Below, in pieces: positions 57,004 to 64,000 of a stretch of DNA of 64,000 nt. The notes below the pieces were generated by a model. That model saw only the letters and a list, made by a program, of their open reading frames with translations, was not told the DNA's origin and made no database searches. This DNA is from SLRI01 sp964402505 (GTDB lineage: Bacteria; Pseudomonadota; Alphaproteobacteria; Geminicoccales; Geminicoccaceae): NCBI GenBank assembly GCA_964402505.1, contig CAYOCP010000007.1, forward strand, positions 98,069 to 162,068, read 5' to 3'. The translations under genes and the position numbers were made by a program. Within the stretch, counting starts at the first letter, position 1. Every line of letters begins with the position of its first letter.

Positions 57004-58071
57004 TTGGACGACGACGAGCGAAAAGCGCCGGCGAGGCCCGAAGCCGGCGGCGCGACCAGCGGCTCGGCTCGCCCCAGCCTCGTCGGCAACGCCGGAATCA
57101 CGCTGCACCGCCTGCGGATTTTCTGGGCTGTCGCCCATAGTGACAGCCTGACGAGCGCGAGCAAGCAGCTTGGCCTGACCCAGCCGTCGCTTTCGCAACA
57201 GGTCTCGAACCTGGAGGAGGCGGTTGGAGCGGCGCTCTTCGATCGCCGCTCCAACCGGATGTCTCTGACCGAGGCTGGCGCCCGTCTCCTGCGCAATGTC
57301 GAGCCGGTGCTCTCCAGCGTGCAGCGACTGGAGGAGAATCTCTGGCAGATCAGCGAGGAGATGTATCAGACGATCCACCTCGCCGGGATCAACTCGGTCT
57401 TACGGGTGATCCTGCCCCGGGCGATGTACGCGATCCACGGCGCGCATCCCGATGTCGGCTATGACATTCACGAGAGCGCACCCGCCGACGTGCTCGAGAT
57501 GCTCTACGGGCGGCGAGTCAACCTCGGGTTGGTCGCGGCGAATTCGATCGCGCCCGCGAGCGCGGGTTTCCTGCAGGTCCCGATCCTCGAGGACCCGTAT
57601 GTGCTTGCGGTTCCCGGATGGCTGAATCTCGACGACGTGAACGATCCCATGACCGATCTTTCCGCCGAGGACCAGAGGACCCTCACGCGGTCGATCCAGT
57701 TCGCCTTCGGGACGCCGCACACCCGGCGGGTCCAGGCATGGTACGACCAGGCCATTCCCCGCAACTGGCCCTTCACCCAGGCCCGCAGCTTCGAGGTGGC
57801 CCTCGGCATGGTGCGCGCGGGACTCGGCGTCTGCCTTGCGCCCGCCCTGTCGAGCGTTGTGGGAGACCGCCCCATCGCCGGGCTGCGCCTCTACCGCGTC
57901 CTTTTCCCGCCCCGCCAGATCGTGGCGCTCCTGCCGTCCCAGTATGCGCGGACCGAGCCTTACGGCGCGCTCGTCGAGGCGCTGCAGGATGTCGGTCGGA
58001 CGCATGTGGGGCCGCCGATTCTGGAGACGCCACCGTTCCTGCGGAGCTGCGAGGCCATCCTTAGGAGTTGA
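57004..58071 (+). CDS. LysR-family transcriptional regulator
   Basis: A 355-residue regulator with the LysR winged helix-turn-helix near residues 32-92 (LHRLRIFWAVAHSDSLTSAS, KQLGLTQPSLSQQVSNLEEA, VGAALFDRRSNRMSLTEAGA) and a periplasmic-binding-type effector domain. TTG at 57004 is proposed because AGGAAGG lies upstream; the frame is open to 56818, but the extra residues are low-complexity. It ends 112 bases before pqqA on the same strand, so control of PQQ synthesis, or of an operon nearby, is plausible but unproven. The dyad upstream of the uroD-like operon is another possible target. Confidence 0.85.
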   Translation: MDDDERKAPARPEAGGATSGSARPSLVGNAGITLHRLRIFWAVAHSDSLTSASKQLGLTQPSLSQQVSNLEEAVGAALFDRRSNRMSLTEAGARLLRNVEPVLSSVQRLEENLWQISEEMYQTIHLAGINSVLRVILPRAMYAIHGAHPDVGYDIHESAPADVLEMLYGRRVNLGLVAANSIAPASAGFLQVPILEDPYVLAVPGWLNLDDVNDPMTDLSAEDQRTLTRSIQFAFGTPHTRRVQAWYDQAIPRNWPFTQARSFEVALGMVRAGLGVCLAPALSSVVGDRPIAGLRLYRVLFPPRQIVALLPSQYARTEPYGALVEALQDVGRTHVGPPILETPPFLRSCEAILRS

Positions 58072-58139
58072 GTCCGGTATTGGAACCCCTAATGGCGGCC
58101 ATAGATGGAGATCCCCCAACTCGCTCCCTATCGTCAATG

Positions 58140-58161
58140 GGGGCGCCGATCGGGGCGCCCC
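58140..58161 (+). promoter_or_regulatory. GC-rich inverted repeat in the pqqA leader
   Basis: GGGGCGCC (58140-58147) pairs with GGCGCCCC (58154-58161) across a 6-base loop, 22 bases before the pqqA ATG. No T-run follows. It may end transcription from the LysR gene or act as a 5' structure on the pqqA message. Confidence 0.4.
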
Positions 58162-58183
58162 GACACTGGGAAAGGGTCTTCAG

Positions 58184-58264
58184 ATGGCGTGGAAAGCACC
58201 CAAGATCTTCGAAGTGCCGGTCGGCATGGAAGTCAACATGTACGCCTGCGCGAAGCCGAAATAG
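58184..58264 (+). CDS. pqqA: PQQ precursor peptide PqqA
   Basis: This 26-residue peptide is the substrate from which pyrroloquinoline quinone is built. It reads MAWKAPKIFEVPVGMEVNMY followed by ACAKPK; Glu16 and Tyr20, the two residues crosslinked by PqqE, are present in the required E-x3-Y spacing. It is the first gene of pqqABCDE, 43 bases before pqqB. A stem-loop precedes it. Confidence 0.95.
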   Translation: MAWKAPKIFEVPVGMEVNMYACAKPK

Positions 58265-58307
58265 GCGCAAGAGCCCTTCGCCAGCCGAACAATCCGAAAG
58301 GCGGGCC

Positions 58308-59222
58308 ATGTTGACGGTCGTCGTGCTCGGAACCGCGGCGGGCGGGGGGCTTCCGCAGTGGAACTGCAACTGCGTGACGTGCTGCGCCGCCTGGGCCAGT
58401 CCCGAGCTCAGGCGGACGCAGGGATCGCTGGCGCTGACCGCCGACGGTGAGAACTGGTTTCTGGTCAACGCCTCGCCCGACATTCGCCAACAGATCATCG
58501 ACACGCCGCAGCTCCACCCCCAGGCCGGCCGGCTGCGCCACTCGCCCATCGCGGGGGTGATCCTGACGAACGGCGAGGTTGATGCGGTGGCGGGTCTGCT
58601 GACGCTGCGCGAAGGCTCGCCCTTCGGCATCTGGGCCCATCCCCGCGTGCTGGCGACGCTCGACGACAACAGCATCTTCAACGTGCTCGACCGAAAGATC
58701 GTGCCGCGCCGCCCGATCGTGCCGGGCGAGCCCTTTGAGCCGATGCTGCAGGACGGCAGCCCTTCGGGCCTGACGATCGAGGCATTCGAGGTTCCAGGCA
58801 AGCCGGCTTGGTACCTTGAGAAGAGCGGCGAGACGAAGGCGCCGGGCGACACGATCGGGCTCCACATTCGCGCCGGCGCCGACGCGGGCGCCTGTGTCCT
58901 CACCGCTTGCGGTGCCGTGACGCCCGAGCTCGCCGAGCGGCTGCGTGGGGCATCGGCGGTGTTCTTCGACGGCACGCTCTGGACCGACGACGAGATCGTG
59001 CGCTCGGGACTCGGCCGGAAGACCGGCCGGCAGATGGGTCACATCTCGATGTCGGGCGAAAGCGGCGCCATCGCGGCGCTGGCGGATATCGCCATCCAGC
59101 GCCGGTTCTTCATCCACATCAACAACTCCAACCCCGCGCATCTGCCACGGTCTCGCGAACGCCGGCAGCTCGAAGCCGCGGGATGGGAGATCCCGTGCCC
59201 GGGGCAGGAGGTAAGGCTTTGA
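58308..59222 (+). CDS. pqqB: PQQ biosynthesis protein PqqB
   Basis: PqqB is a metallo-beta-lactamase-fold hydroxylase thought to oxidise the crosslinked Glu-Tyr intermediate. The 304-residue protein starts MLTVVVLGTAAGGGLPQWNC and continues NCVTCCAAW, the zinc-site cysteines of the family. ASPDIRQQIIDTPQLHP, DAVAGLLTLREGSPF and FIHINNSNPAHLPRSRERR near the end complete the pattern. ATG at 58308 follows AAAGGCGGG. The stop overlaps the pqqC TTG start. Confidence 0.96.
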   Translation: MLTVVVLGTAAGGGLPQWNCNCVTCCAAWASPELRRTQGSLALTADGENWFLVNASPDIRQQIIDTPQLHPQAGRLRHSPIAGVILTNGEVDAVAGLLTLREGSPFGIWAHPRVLATLDDNSIFNVLDRKIVPRRPIVPGEPFEPMLQDGSPSGLTIEAFEVPGKPAWYLEKSGETKAPGDTIGLHIRAGADAGACVLTACGAVTPELAERLRGASAVFFDGTLWTDDEIVRSGLGRKTGRQMGHISMSGESGAIAALADIAIQRRFFIHINNSNPAHLPRSRERRQLEAAGWEIPCPGQEVRL

Positions 59223-59974
59223 CGTTCGACATGGTGGACGCGGATCGGCCACTCGAAAGCGGCGACGACCTGGAGCGACGGCTCCTGCAGATCGGCGCGG
59301 CGCGCTACCACAACCTGCACCCGTTCCACGGGCTGCTGCACAACGGCAAGCTCAATCGCGGACAAGTGCAGGCTTGGGCGCTCAACCGCTACTACTACCA
59401 GAGCTCGATCCCGCTGAAGGACGCCATCGTCATCTCGCGCTTCCGCGACCGTGCCACCCGGATCGAGTGGCGCCACCGGATCGAGGACCACGACGGATCG
59501 CTTGACAGCGAGGGCGGGATCGAGCGGTGGCTGCAGTTGACCGACGGCCTGGGCCTCGATCGCGAGTACGTCGAGTCGACCCGCGGGATCCTGCCCGCCA
59601 CCCGTTTCGCCGTCGACGCCTATGTCCGGTTCGTCGGAACCGCCTCGCCACTCGAGGCGATCGCGTCGTCGCTGACCGAGCTCTTCGCGCCGCGCCTGCA
59701 CGAGGAGCGCATCGCGGGGATGCTCGAGCACTACGACTTCATCAACCCGAACGTGATGGCCTATTTCAGCCGCCGCCTGGAGCAGGCGCCGCGCGACGCG
59801 GGCTTCGCGCTCGACTACGTCAAGCGTCACGCCCGCAACCCCGAGGAGCGGCAGGCGGTTTGCGACGCGCTGGTCTTCAAGACCAACGTCTTGTGGGCGC
59901 AGCTCGACGCACTCTACCATGCCTACGTCTCGGGCTTTCCGCCGCCGGGCGTCTTCGTGCCGGAGGCTTCGTGA
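59219..59974 (+). CDS. pqqC: Pyrroloquinoline-quinone synthase PqqC
   Basis: PqqC is the cofactorless oxidase that performs the final ring closure and eight-electron oxidation to PQQ. The 251-residue helical protein shows RYHNLHPFHGLLHNGKLNRG, ALNRYYYQSSIPLKDAIVIS, EWRHRIEDHDG and TSSLTELFAP-like segments (IASSLTELFAPRLHEERI) with the active-site histidines and tyrosines. TTG at 59219 is chosen over ATG at 59231 because AGGAGGT sits 6 bases upstream and the codon overlaps the pqqB stop (TTTGA). Confidence 0.95.
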   Translation: MTFDMVDADRPLESGDDLERRLLQIGAARYHNLHPFHGLLHNGKLNRGQVQAWALNRYYYQSSIPLKDAIVISRFRDRATRIEWRHRIEDHDGSLDSEGGIERWLQLTDGLGLDREYVESTRGILPATRFAVDAYVRFVGTASPLEAIASSLTELFAPRLHEERIAGMLEHYDFINPNVMAYFSRRLEQAPRDAGFALDYVKRHARNPEERQAVCDALVFKTNVLWAQLDALYHAYVSGFPPPGVFVPEAS

Positions 59975-60288
59975 CCGCCACCCCCCGCCAGCGGATGATC
60001 ATCCGGCCGGAGACGCGGCCGGTCCTGCCGCGGCATGCGCGACTGCGCTTCGATCCGGCGCGGCGGATGTGGCTCATGCTCGCGCCCGAGCGGGTGCTGA
60101 CACCGGACGACATCGCTGTCGAGGTGCTGCGGCTCTGCGATGGAGCGCGCAGCGTCCGGGACATCGCGGAGGAGCTTGCGGGCAAATACGTCGCGCCTGT
60201 GGACGAGATCGCGAGCGACGTCGCCGCAATGCTGCAGGATCTCGCCGACAAGGGGTTCCTGTCCGAAATGCACGAGGAGCCGAAATGA
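59971..60288 (+). CDS. pqqD: PqqA-binding chaperone PqqD
   Basis: PqqD is a winged-helix RiPP-recognition protein that carries the PqqA peptide to PqqE. The 105-residue product has PVLPRHARLRFDPARRMWLM, LTPDDIAVEVLRLCDGARSV and RDIAEELAGKY. GTG at 59971 overlaps the pqqC stop (GTGA), and its own stop overlaps pqqE (ATGA). The enzyme steps are thus tightly coupled. Confidence 0.95.
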   Translation: MTATPRQRMIIRPETRPVLPRHARLRFDPARRMWLMLAPERVLTPDDIAVEVLRLCDGARSVRDIAEELAGKYVAPVDEIASDVAAMLQDLADKGFLSEMHEEPK

Positions 60289-61448
60289 CCGACGTGATCG
60301 AGGAGGCGAGGTTGACCAGCGCGCTGGATCCCGGCGCTTTCGCGGATCACGGCATTCCGGTCGCGGTCCTGGCGGAGATCACCCACCGCTGTCCGCTGCA
60401 GTGTCCCTACTGTTCGAACCCGATCGAGATGGACCGCGCCAACGCCGAGCTGACCACCGACGAGTGGAAGCGGGTGATCGCGGAGATGGCCGATCTGGGT
60501 GTCCTGCAGATCCACTTCTCGGGCGGGGAGCCGACGGTCCGCGCCGACCTCGTCGAGCTGGTGCGGCACGCGACCGGGGTCGGCCTCTACTCGAACCTCA
60601 TCACCTCGGCCGTGCTGCTGACCCGAGAGCGGGTGGCCGATCTGGCCAACGCCGGCCTCAGTCATGTGCAGATCAGCTTCCAGGCTGCGGACCCGACGCT
60701 GGCGAACCGCATCGGCGGGCACAAGGGCGGACACGCCAGGAAGCTCGAGGCCGCGGCCTGGGTGCGGGCGGAGGGGCTGCCCCTGACGGCCAACGCGGTC
60801 GTGCACCGGCAGAACCTTCACGAGCTGCCGCGGATCATCGACATGGCCGTCGAGCTCGACGCGCATCGGCTCGAGGTCGCGCACGTCCAGTACTACGGCT
60901 GGGCGCTGAAGAACCGCGCCGTGCTCATGCCGAGCGAAACGCAGATCGCGGAGTGCAACCAAGTGGTCGAAAAGGCGGCCGAGCGGCTGCGCGGCATCCT
61001 CGCCATCGAGCATGTGGTCCCGGACTACTACGCGCTCCGGCCGAAGAAATGCATGGGCGGTTGGGGTCGGCAGTTCTTCAACATCTCACCCGCGGGCAAG
61101 GTGCTGCCCTGCCACGCGGCGGAGACCATCACCGGCCTGCGCTTCGATTCGGTCCGCGACCACGGCCTCGCCTGGATCTGGGAACATTCGAAGGCATTCA
61201 ATCTCTACCGCGGCACCGACTGGATGCCCGAGCCCTGCCGGAGCTGCGACCTCAAAGAGGTGGACTTCGGCGGCTGCCGCTGCCAAGCCTTCGCGCTGAC
61301 CGGAAATGCGGCCAATACCGACCCCGCCTGCGCGCTCTCGCCGAAGCATGACGAGATTTTCCGGCTGGCGCGCACCGAGGCGGCCGAGGGCGACACCCGC
61401 TTCATCCACCGCAACTTCAGAGGCGGCACGCTCGAACCACAAGGGTGA
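60285..61448 (+). CDS. pqqE: PqqA radical SAM crosslinking enzyme PqqE
   Basis: PqqE uses S-adenosylmethionine to join Glu16 and Tyr20 of PqqA, the first step of PQQ synthesis. The 387-residue protein has the radical-SAM cluster motif EITHRCPLQCPYCSNPIEMD (CxxxCxxC), the GGEPTVRADLVELV SAM-contact region and a C-terminal SPASM domain with GKVLPCHAAETI, EPCRSCDLKEVDFGGCRCQA and the last ligand in ANTDPACALS. It is the last pqq gene; no pqqF/G peptidase is nearby. Confidence 0.96.
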   Translation: MTDVIEEARLTSALDPGAFADHGIPVAVLAEITHRCPLQCPYCSNPIEMDRANAELTTDEWKRVIAEMADLGVLQIHFSGGEPTVRADLVELVRHATGVGLYSNLITSAVLLTRERVADLANAGLSHVQISFQAADPTLANRIGGHKGGHARKLEAAAWVRAEGLPLTANAVVHRQNLHELPRIIDMAVELDAHRLEVAHVQYYGWALKNRAVLMPSETQIAECNQVVEKAAERLRGILAIEHVVPDYYALRPKKCMGGWGRQFFNISPAGKVLPCHAAETITGLRFDSVRDHGLAWIWEHSKAFNLYRGTDWMPEPCRSCDLKEVDFGGCRCQAFALTGNAANTDPACALSPKHDEIFRLARTEAAEGDTRFIHRNFRGGTLEPQG

Positions 61449-61493
61449 GCCCGTCACCGACCAGACGCACGCCGTCGACGACCGGATCCGGTG

Positions 61494-61509
61494 GGGACAC
61501 GTCCCTTTT
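61494..61509 (+). terminator. Weak hairpin plus T-run after pqqE
   Basis: GGGA and TCCC flank a short CACG-type loop (61495-61505) followed by TTTT (61506-61509), 46 bases after the pqqE stop. The stem is only 4-5 pairs, so it is a weak terminator candidate. A 10-base palindrome CCGGATCCGG precedes it at 61482-61491. Confidence 0.3.
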
Positions 61510-61582
61510 CGACAAATCAGCCGCCGCCACCCGCGCCACCCTGGACATGCAGACCGTGTGACAGGCGGATGAGGGCTATCGG

Positions 61583-63195
61583 GGTCTATCCCCGCGCGAG
61601 CGGGGGAGCCCTGCCCCGCACCGCCGGCCGAGACTTCGGCCAGGTCGATCCCCGCGCGAGCGGGGGAGCCGCCTCGGCCGGCCGTTCAATCGCAAGGGTC
61701 TCGGGTCGATCCCCGCGCGAGCGGGGGAGCCAGTGTAAGTAATGCGGTATCGTCGTCGTCGTCGGGTCGATCCCCGCGCGAGCGGGGGAGCCACAACATT
61801 CTGCCCAAAAGCTCCATCTGGTCCGGGTCGATCCCCGCGCGAGCGGGGGAGCCCGCCCACACCTCGTGACGATCGTGCAGGAGATGGGTCGATCCCCGCG
61901 CGAGCGGGGGAGCCTACTCGATCCTCCATGTCAGCGATCAACGTCAGGGTCGATCCCCGCGCGAGCGGGGGAGCCCAGGAATACCAGCCTGCTAAGCGCG
62001 GCAGCTGGGGTCGATCCCCGCGCGAGCGGGGGAGCCTGGTAGGAAAAAGAAGCTATGAAAAGAGGAAAGGGTCGATCCCCGCGCGAGCGGGGGAGCCGTG
62101 ACCACGCATCTCTCCAACAGGATCAGAACCGGTCGATCCCCGCGCGAGCGGGGGAGCCACTGGCGGCGACGACGGCATGGACTTGTCCGAGGGTCGATCC
62201 CCGCGCGAGCGGGGGAGCCCAGGAATACCAGCCTGCTAAGCGCGGTAGCTGGGGTCGATCCCCGCGCGAGCGGGGGAGCCAGCGGGAGCTTCAGCATATT
62301 GGGCAGCAGCAGGGGTCGATCCCCGCGCGAGCGGGGGAGCCCTGCGCCACCTCGTCGAGGGTCAGGTGATCCCAGGTCGATCCCCGCGCGAGCGGGGGAG
62401 CCGCCAAATCTCAAGCCCTTCTTTGCGATAATCGGGGTCGATCCCCGCGCGAGCGGGGGAGCCCGATGGCGATCACGCCTCGCACACTCCGCAACAGGTC
62501 GATCCCCGCGCGAGCGGGGGAGCCTGATCCCAATAATCGCCGCGCAGGGCGTCCGGGGGTCGATCCCCGCGCGAGCGGGGGAGCCATGCCTACCTTGGCA
62601 TCGATCCGTATCCACCAGGGTCGATCCCCGCGCGAGCGGGGGAGCCGCTGCTACGGCCTGAGCGAGGCACACGCTGCCGGGTCGATCCCCGCGCGAGCGG
62701 GGGAGCCGTCGCCGTAATAAATACCATGCCGCCCGTCGCGGGTCGATCCCCGCGCGAGCGGGGGAGCCTCCTCATCCGGCACGACGAAGCGGAAATACTC
62801 GGGTCGATCCCCGCGCGAGCGGGGGAGCCATAAGGAAGCTTTACTCGCCTGTGACTTTGAGGGGTCGATCCCCGCGCGAGCGGGGGAGCCAGATATTACA
62901 GACAGCAGAAGGTACTGATCCTGGGTCGATCCCCGCGCGAGCGGGGGAGCCCGATCGCTAACTCTTCACCGAATCACCCGGAAGGGTCGATCCCCGCGCG
63001 AGCGGGGGAGCCGACAGCTCGATCTGTTTGGGGAGGTAACTGTTGGGTCGATCCCCGCGCGAGCGGGGGAGCCTGCCTAGGCTCGAGCTCCCGGAGCTCG
63101 ATCCAGGGTCGATCCCCGCGCGAGCGGGGGAGCCTCGCGGGGCGGCTGGCGAGGGCGGCCGAGCTGGGGTCGATCCCCGCGCGAGCGGGGGAGCC
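61583..63195 (-). CRISPR. Type I-E CRISPR array, 27 repeats and 26 spacers
   Basis: The 28-base repeat begins GGTCGATC, has the hairpin core CCCCGCGCGAGCGGGG and ends GGGGAGCC (plus strand). Its reverse complement ends GGGGATCGACC, matching the GGGGATAAACC end of E. coli type I-E repeats, so the array is read on the minus strand. Repeats start every 61 bases from 61704 to 63168 (33-base spacers); the first two start at 61583 and 61643 (first spacer 32 bases). The repeat at 61583 has one change (GGTCTATC), as expected of the leader-distal end. All other repeats look identical. Spacers 7 (61976-62008) and 11 (62220-62252) differ by one base. cas2 and cas1 lie on the leader side. Confidence 0.98.
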
Positions 63196-63260
63196 TCTGG
63201 CATCCAACTATCGGAAATTCCCGCAATGTCAAAGAGCATGTCGGCGAAGTCGTGACGACT
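63196..63260 (-). promoter_or_regulatory. CRISPR leader
   Basis: Only 65 bases separate cas2 from the first (newest) repeat. Read on the minus strand it contains CTCTTTGACATTGCGGG, similar to the CTCTTTAACAT element of E. coli type I-E leaders, and a TTGACA hexamer (63232-63227) that could be a -35 box for the pre-crRNA. A matching -10 is not clear. The lower GC content is normal for a leader. Confidence 0.7.
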
Positions 63261-63551
63261 CTATCTCGTAACGGTTGTAACGAGGCCGCCCTCCAGTTCG
63301 ACGAACGTTCTGGCCGGAAGCCCGAGCGTCAGGATGCCCTGGCCGCAAGGCTCCGCCGGGTCGCGCCAGGTCATGACGATCGATCCGCCGCCGAGCGCGC
63401 CGTGCCAGTCGGCGAGCACCGCCCAGACCCGCTGCCGGACACCCTTGCTCATCCGCGGTGCCGTGTAGACGCCCGGCGCGATCTCCAGCATCGCCGAGGC
63501 GAGGAAGCCGCGAAACCGATCGGCCACGCTCGAGGTGACGACGACCACCAT
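63261..63551 (-). CDS. cas2e: Type I-E CRISPR-associated endoribonuclease/adaptation protein Cas2
   Basis: Cas2 scaffolds the Cas1-Cas2 spacer integrase. The 96-residue protein begins MVVVVTSSVADRFRGFLASA and has LEIAPGVYTAPRMSKGVRQR and VWAVLADWHGALGGGSIVMT, all specific to the type I-E (ygbF-like) Cas2 group rather than the shorter Cas2 of other types. ATG at 63551 lies 19 bases after the cas1 stop. The leader follows directly. Confidence 0.96.
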   Translation of the reverse strand: MVVVVTSSVADRFRGFLASAMLEIAPGVYTAPRMSKGVRQRVWAVLADWHGALGGGSIVMTWRDPAEPCGQGILTLGLPARTFVELEGGLVTTVTR

Positions 63552-63570
63552 CAGCCGACCTTCTCGACCA

Positions 63571-64000
63571 TCAGTCCTCCGCCTCGAACAGCGCCTTGAT
63601 GCGCTCGATCAGCGTGTCGACCAGCTTCTCCTTGCGAAAGGCCTCGCCCGCCCGCCGCCGGACCTCGCGCTCGAGCACCAGCCGCGGATCGTCGAGGCAG
63701 GCCCGCGCCGTGGTGAAGGCGACGGGCACCGTCACCGTGGTCCGCGCCAGATCGGTGATGTCGAGGGTGAAGGCCTGCGCGCTGTCCTCGTGGATGAAGC
63801 CGAGCTGCGGGATGGTGGCCGTGGCCGCCACCGCGATCGCCGCCGCCGCCTCGACGCAGGTGACCGCATGGTTGATCGCCTGGTTCGGCAGATCGGCGGC
63901 ATAGGGATCGGCACGGTCGTAGCGGCGGCCCTTCCAGGGTACGCCATGGCGCTCGGCGAGGAGCTTGTAGGATTCCTTGATCCGCGCCCCCTCGATGCCG
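63571..64000 (-). CDS. cas1e: Type I-E CRISPR integrase Cas1 (N-terminus outside the window)
   Basis: Cas1 integrates new spacers at the leader end. The visible ~142 C-terminal residues include GIEGARIKESYKLLAERHGV and PWKGRRYDRADPYAADLPNQ, then AINHAVTCVEAAAAIAVAAT, IPQLGFIHEDSAQAFTLDIT and a helical end IERIKALFEAED. The active-site glutamate in RGIEGAR and the histidine and aspartate around GFIHEDSAQAFTLDI are at the standard type I-E positions. The frame is open to the window edge. cas3 and the Cascade genes are presumably further right. Confidence 0.96.
   Translation of the reverse strand, partial: GIEGARIKESYKLLAERHGVPWKGRRYDRADPYAADLPNQAINHAVTCVEAAAAIAVAATATIPQLGFIHEDSAQAFTLDITDLARTTVTVPVAFTTARACLDDPRLVLEREVRRRAGEAFRKEKLVDTLIERIKALFEAED

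Noticed and set aside
61449..61582. CRISPR leader at the pqqE side of the array
   Set aside because: The first repeat there is degenerate, repeat polarity is minus, and cas1/cas2 with the CTCTTTGACAT element are at the other end.
61491..62717. Open frames with repeated SIPARAGEP / VDPRASGGA-like peptides
   Set aside because: These are translations of the CRISPR repeats in different frames, not repeat proteins.

Overview
The window is GC-rich chromosomal DNA from an alphaproteobacterium. Pointers are the ccmDEFGHI run, glnD next to murJ, an RpoH with the proteobacterial RpoH box, an EipB/DUF1849 envelope protein and the uvrC-moaD-moaE order. A Rhodospirillales or Geminicoccales-like lineage is my guess; it is not proven by anything here. 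No rRNA or tRNA gene was seen. Translation is often coupled through ATGA/GTGA/TTGA overlaps, and several genes start with TTG or GTG.

Region 1 (1-34 kb) is mostly housekeeping: murJ (partial) and glnD; cytochrome c maturation ccmD-I; moaE/moaD/uvrC; rpoH; methionine salvage mtnA and mtnK flanking a GH19-type hydrolase; a TPR-SPOR lipoprotein-like gene, two GNAT genes and an orphan NMT1-type binding protein; rpmG with a clear terminator; a double OmpA-like secreted protein; a ROK sugar kinase; eipB; acnA; glpK-glpR; polA. A small accessory island between acnA and the following genes holds a HipA-like kinase and a HIRAN-domain protein (25.67-27.37 kb).

Region 2 (34.4-44.3 kb) is a surface-polysaccharide cluster on the minus strand: CDP-glucose synthesis and dehydration (rfbF, rfbG), an RmlC-type epimerase and an SDR reductase, four glycosyltransferases (one fused to a thymidylate-kinase-like domain) and a flippase. 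It probably makes and exports a glycan containing a CDP-derived 6-deoxyhexose.

Region 3 (44.4-56.7 kb) has a histone-deacetylase-family gene, then a minus-strand operon: a uroporphyrinogen-decarboxylase-family protein, a complete peptide/nickel-type ABC transporter, an SDR and an MFS exporter. A 2,458-bp block of this operon (end of the MFS gene fragment, SDR, 3' part of the binding protein) is repeated, apparently base for base, at 53966-56423. The repeat leaves truncated and chimeric genes, and it ends against a diverged remnant of the same operon's ATPase gene.

Region 4 (57.0-61.4 kb) has a LysR-type regulator followed by pqqA-pqqB-pqqC-pqqD-pqqE (cofactor PQQ). Region 5 (61.58-64 kb) is a type I-E CRISPR locus: 27 repeats and 26 spacers read on the minus strand, a short leader, cas2 and the 3' part of cas1. 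The interference genes would lie beyond the right edge. Two spacers differ by a single base.
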